Shown here: positions 21,956 through 22,207 of the stretch, in pieces | Layout of the letters: every line of letters begins with the position of its first letter | How positions within the stretch are numbered: the stretch's first letter is position 1 | Assembly (NCBI GenBank): GCA_005889285.1 | Contig: VBFF01000039.1 | Location: 1-22,207, forward strand | Source: Chloroflexota bacterium | GTDB lineage: Bacteria > Chloroflexota > Dormibacteria > CF-121 | DNA length: 22,207 bases | Direction of reading: 5' to 3' | Position numbers and translations under genes: made by a program | The notes under the pieces: generated by a model | Seen by the model: the letters and a program-made list of their open reading frames with translations, nothing else | Told to the model about the DNA's origin: nothing | Databases searched by the model: none

Positions 21956-22207
21956 ATGATCGTCGTCACAACGGAAGAAGTCGCAGGGCACCGCATCATC
22001 GAGATGAAAGGCCAGGTATTCGGCCTCGTCGTCAGGAGTCGAGGGCTGGGTGGCAACATCATGGCGACGCTGCGATCGATCGGCGGCGGCGAAATCGTCG
22101 AGTACACCGAACTGCTCGAGGATGCCCGCCGGCATGCCATCGACCGCATGGTGAAGAACGCGACGGCGATGGGCGCCAATGCGGTGGTCCGGATGCAATA
22201 CGACTCC
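21956..22207 (+). CDS. YbjQ/UPF0145 family protein (partial, runs off window)
   Basis: 84 codons are visible: MIVVTTEEVAGHRIIEMKG, then QVFGLVVRSRGLGGNIMATL, and the conserved EYTELLEDARRHAIDRM followed by AMGANAVVRMQYDS. This matches the small heavy-metal-binding-like YbjQ fold (UPF0145), a pentameric protein of about 105 aa with unknown function. The frame is open to the last base, so only about 20 residues are missing. GAGGAGGACGGAG gives a good Shine-Dalgarno before the ATG. It follows the response regulator by 22 bp and is likely in the same operon. Confidence 0.9.
   Translation, partial: MIVVTTEEVAGHRIIEMKGQVFGLVVRSRGLGGNIMATLRSIGGGEIVEYTELLEDARRHAIDRMVKNATAMGANAVVRMQYDS

Noticed and set aside
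1..22207. CRISPR arrays, tRNA or rRNA genes, transposases or phage genes
   Set aside because: No spaced direct repeats, cloverleaf-like segments, transposase motifs or integrase genes were seen when reading both strands.

Overview
The window is GC-rich bacterial DNA with densely packed genes. No rRNA, tRNA, CRISPR array or insertion sequence was seen. The gene mix looks like a free-living, metabolically flexible soil bacterium, perhaps Chloroflexota/Dormibacterota-like or actinobacterial: a membrane-linked selenocysteine formate dehydrogenase, paired DUF1800/DUF1501 Tat proteins, an Amt channel, a short isocitrate lyase, PspC/DUF5668 membrane proteins and a NarL-type two-component system. The lineage is a guess; no taxonomic marker gene is present.

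Layout. Positions 1-4598 (minus strand) hold a formate dehydrogenase operon, fdhA-fdhB-nrfD, whose genes overlap by 4 bp each. fdhA is interrupted by an in-frame UGA at the active-site selenocysteine codon, followed by a SECIS hairpin placed exactly as in E. coli fdhF; the two open frames are one gene. Positions 4673-9761 (plus strand) hold a 43-aa lipoprotein, a DUF1800-DUF1501 pair, a C-terminally shortened metallo-beta-lactamase-fold protein, an Amt channel and a 45-aa membrane peptide. Positions 9724-12509 hold a DtxR/MntR-type regulator divergent from a ZIP metal transporter, then an imidazolonepropionase-like amidohydrolase. Positions 12506-13318 hold a TraR/DksA-like protein divergent from a 49-aa Cys-rich peptide, then a 51-aa Lmo0937-type membrane peptide behind a strong promoter with a long palindrome and a clear terminator. 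Positions 13397-15798 hold a PspC protein, a DUF5668/LiaF-like protein, a histidine phosphatase and a 78-aa membrane protein. Positions 15869-18046 hold a 39-aa Cys-rich peptide and isocitrate lyase, converging on a LysR regulator. Positions 18255-22207 hold a MacB-type permease, its ATPase, a histidine kinase, a response regulator and the start of a YbjQ-family gene.

Two themes run through the window. First, many genes have a TANNNT -10-like hexamer only 6-12 nt before the start codon and no usable Shine-Dalgarno, which suggests leaderless transcripts; two divergent gene pairs even seem to have overlapping -10 elements. Internal or regulated genes (permease, ATPase, Lmo0937-like, the 45-aa and 78-aa peptides, ybjQ) instead have clear Shine-Dalgarno sequences. 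Second, there are several very small genes (39-51 aa) supported by start signals and recognisable protein features.
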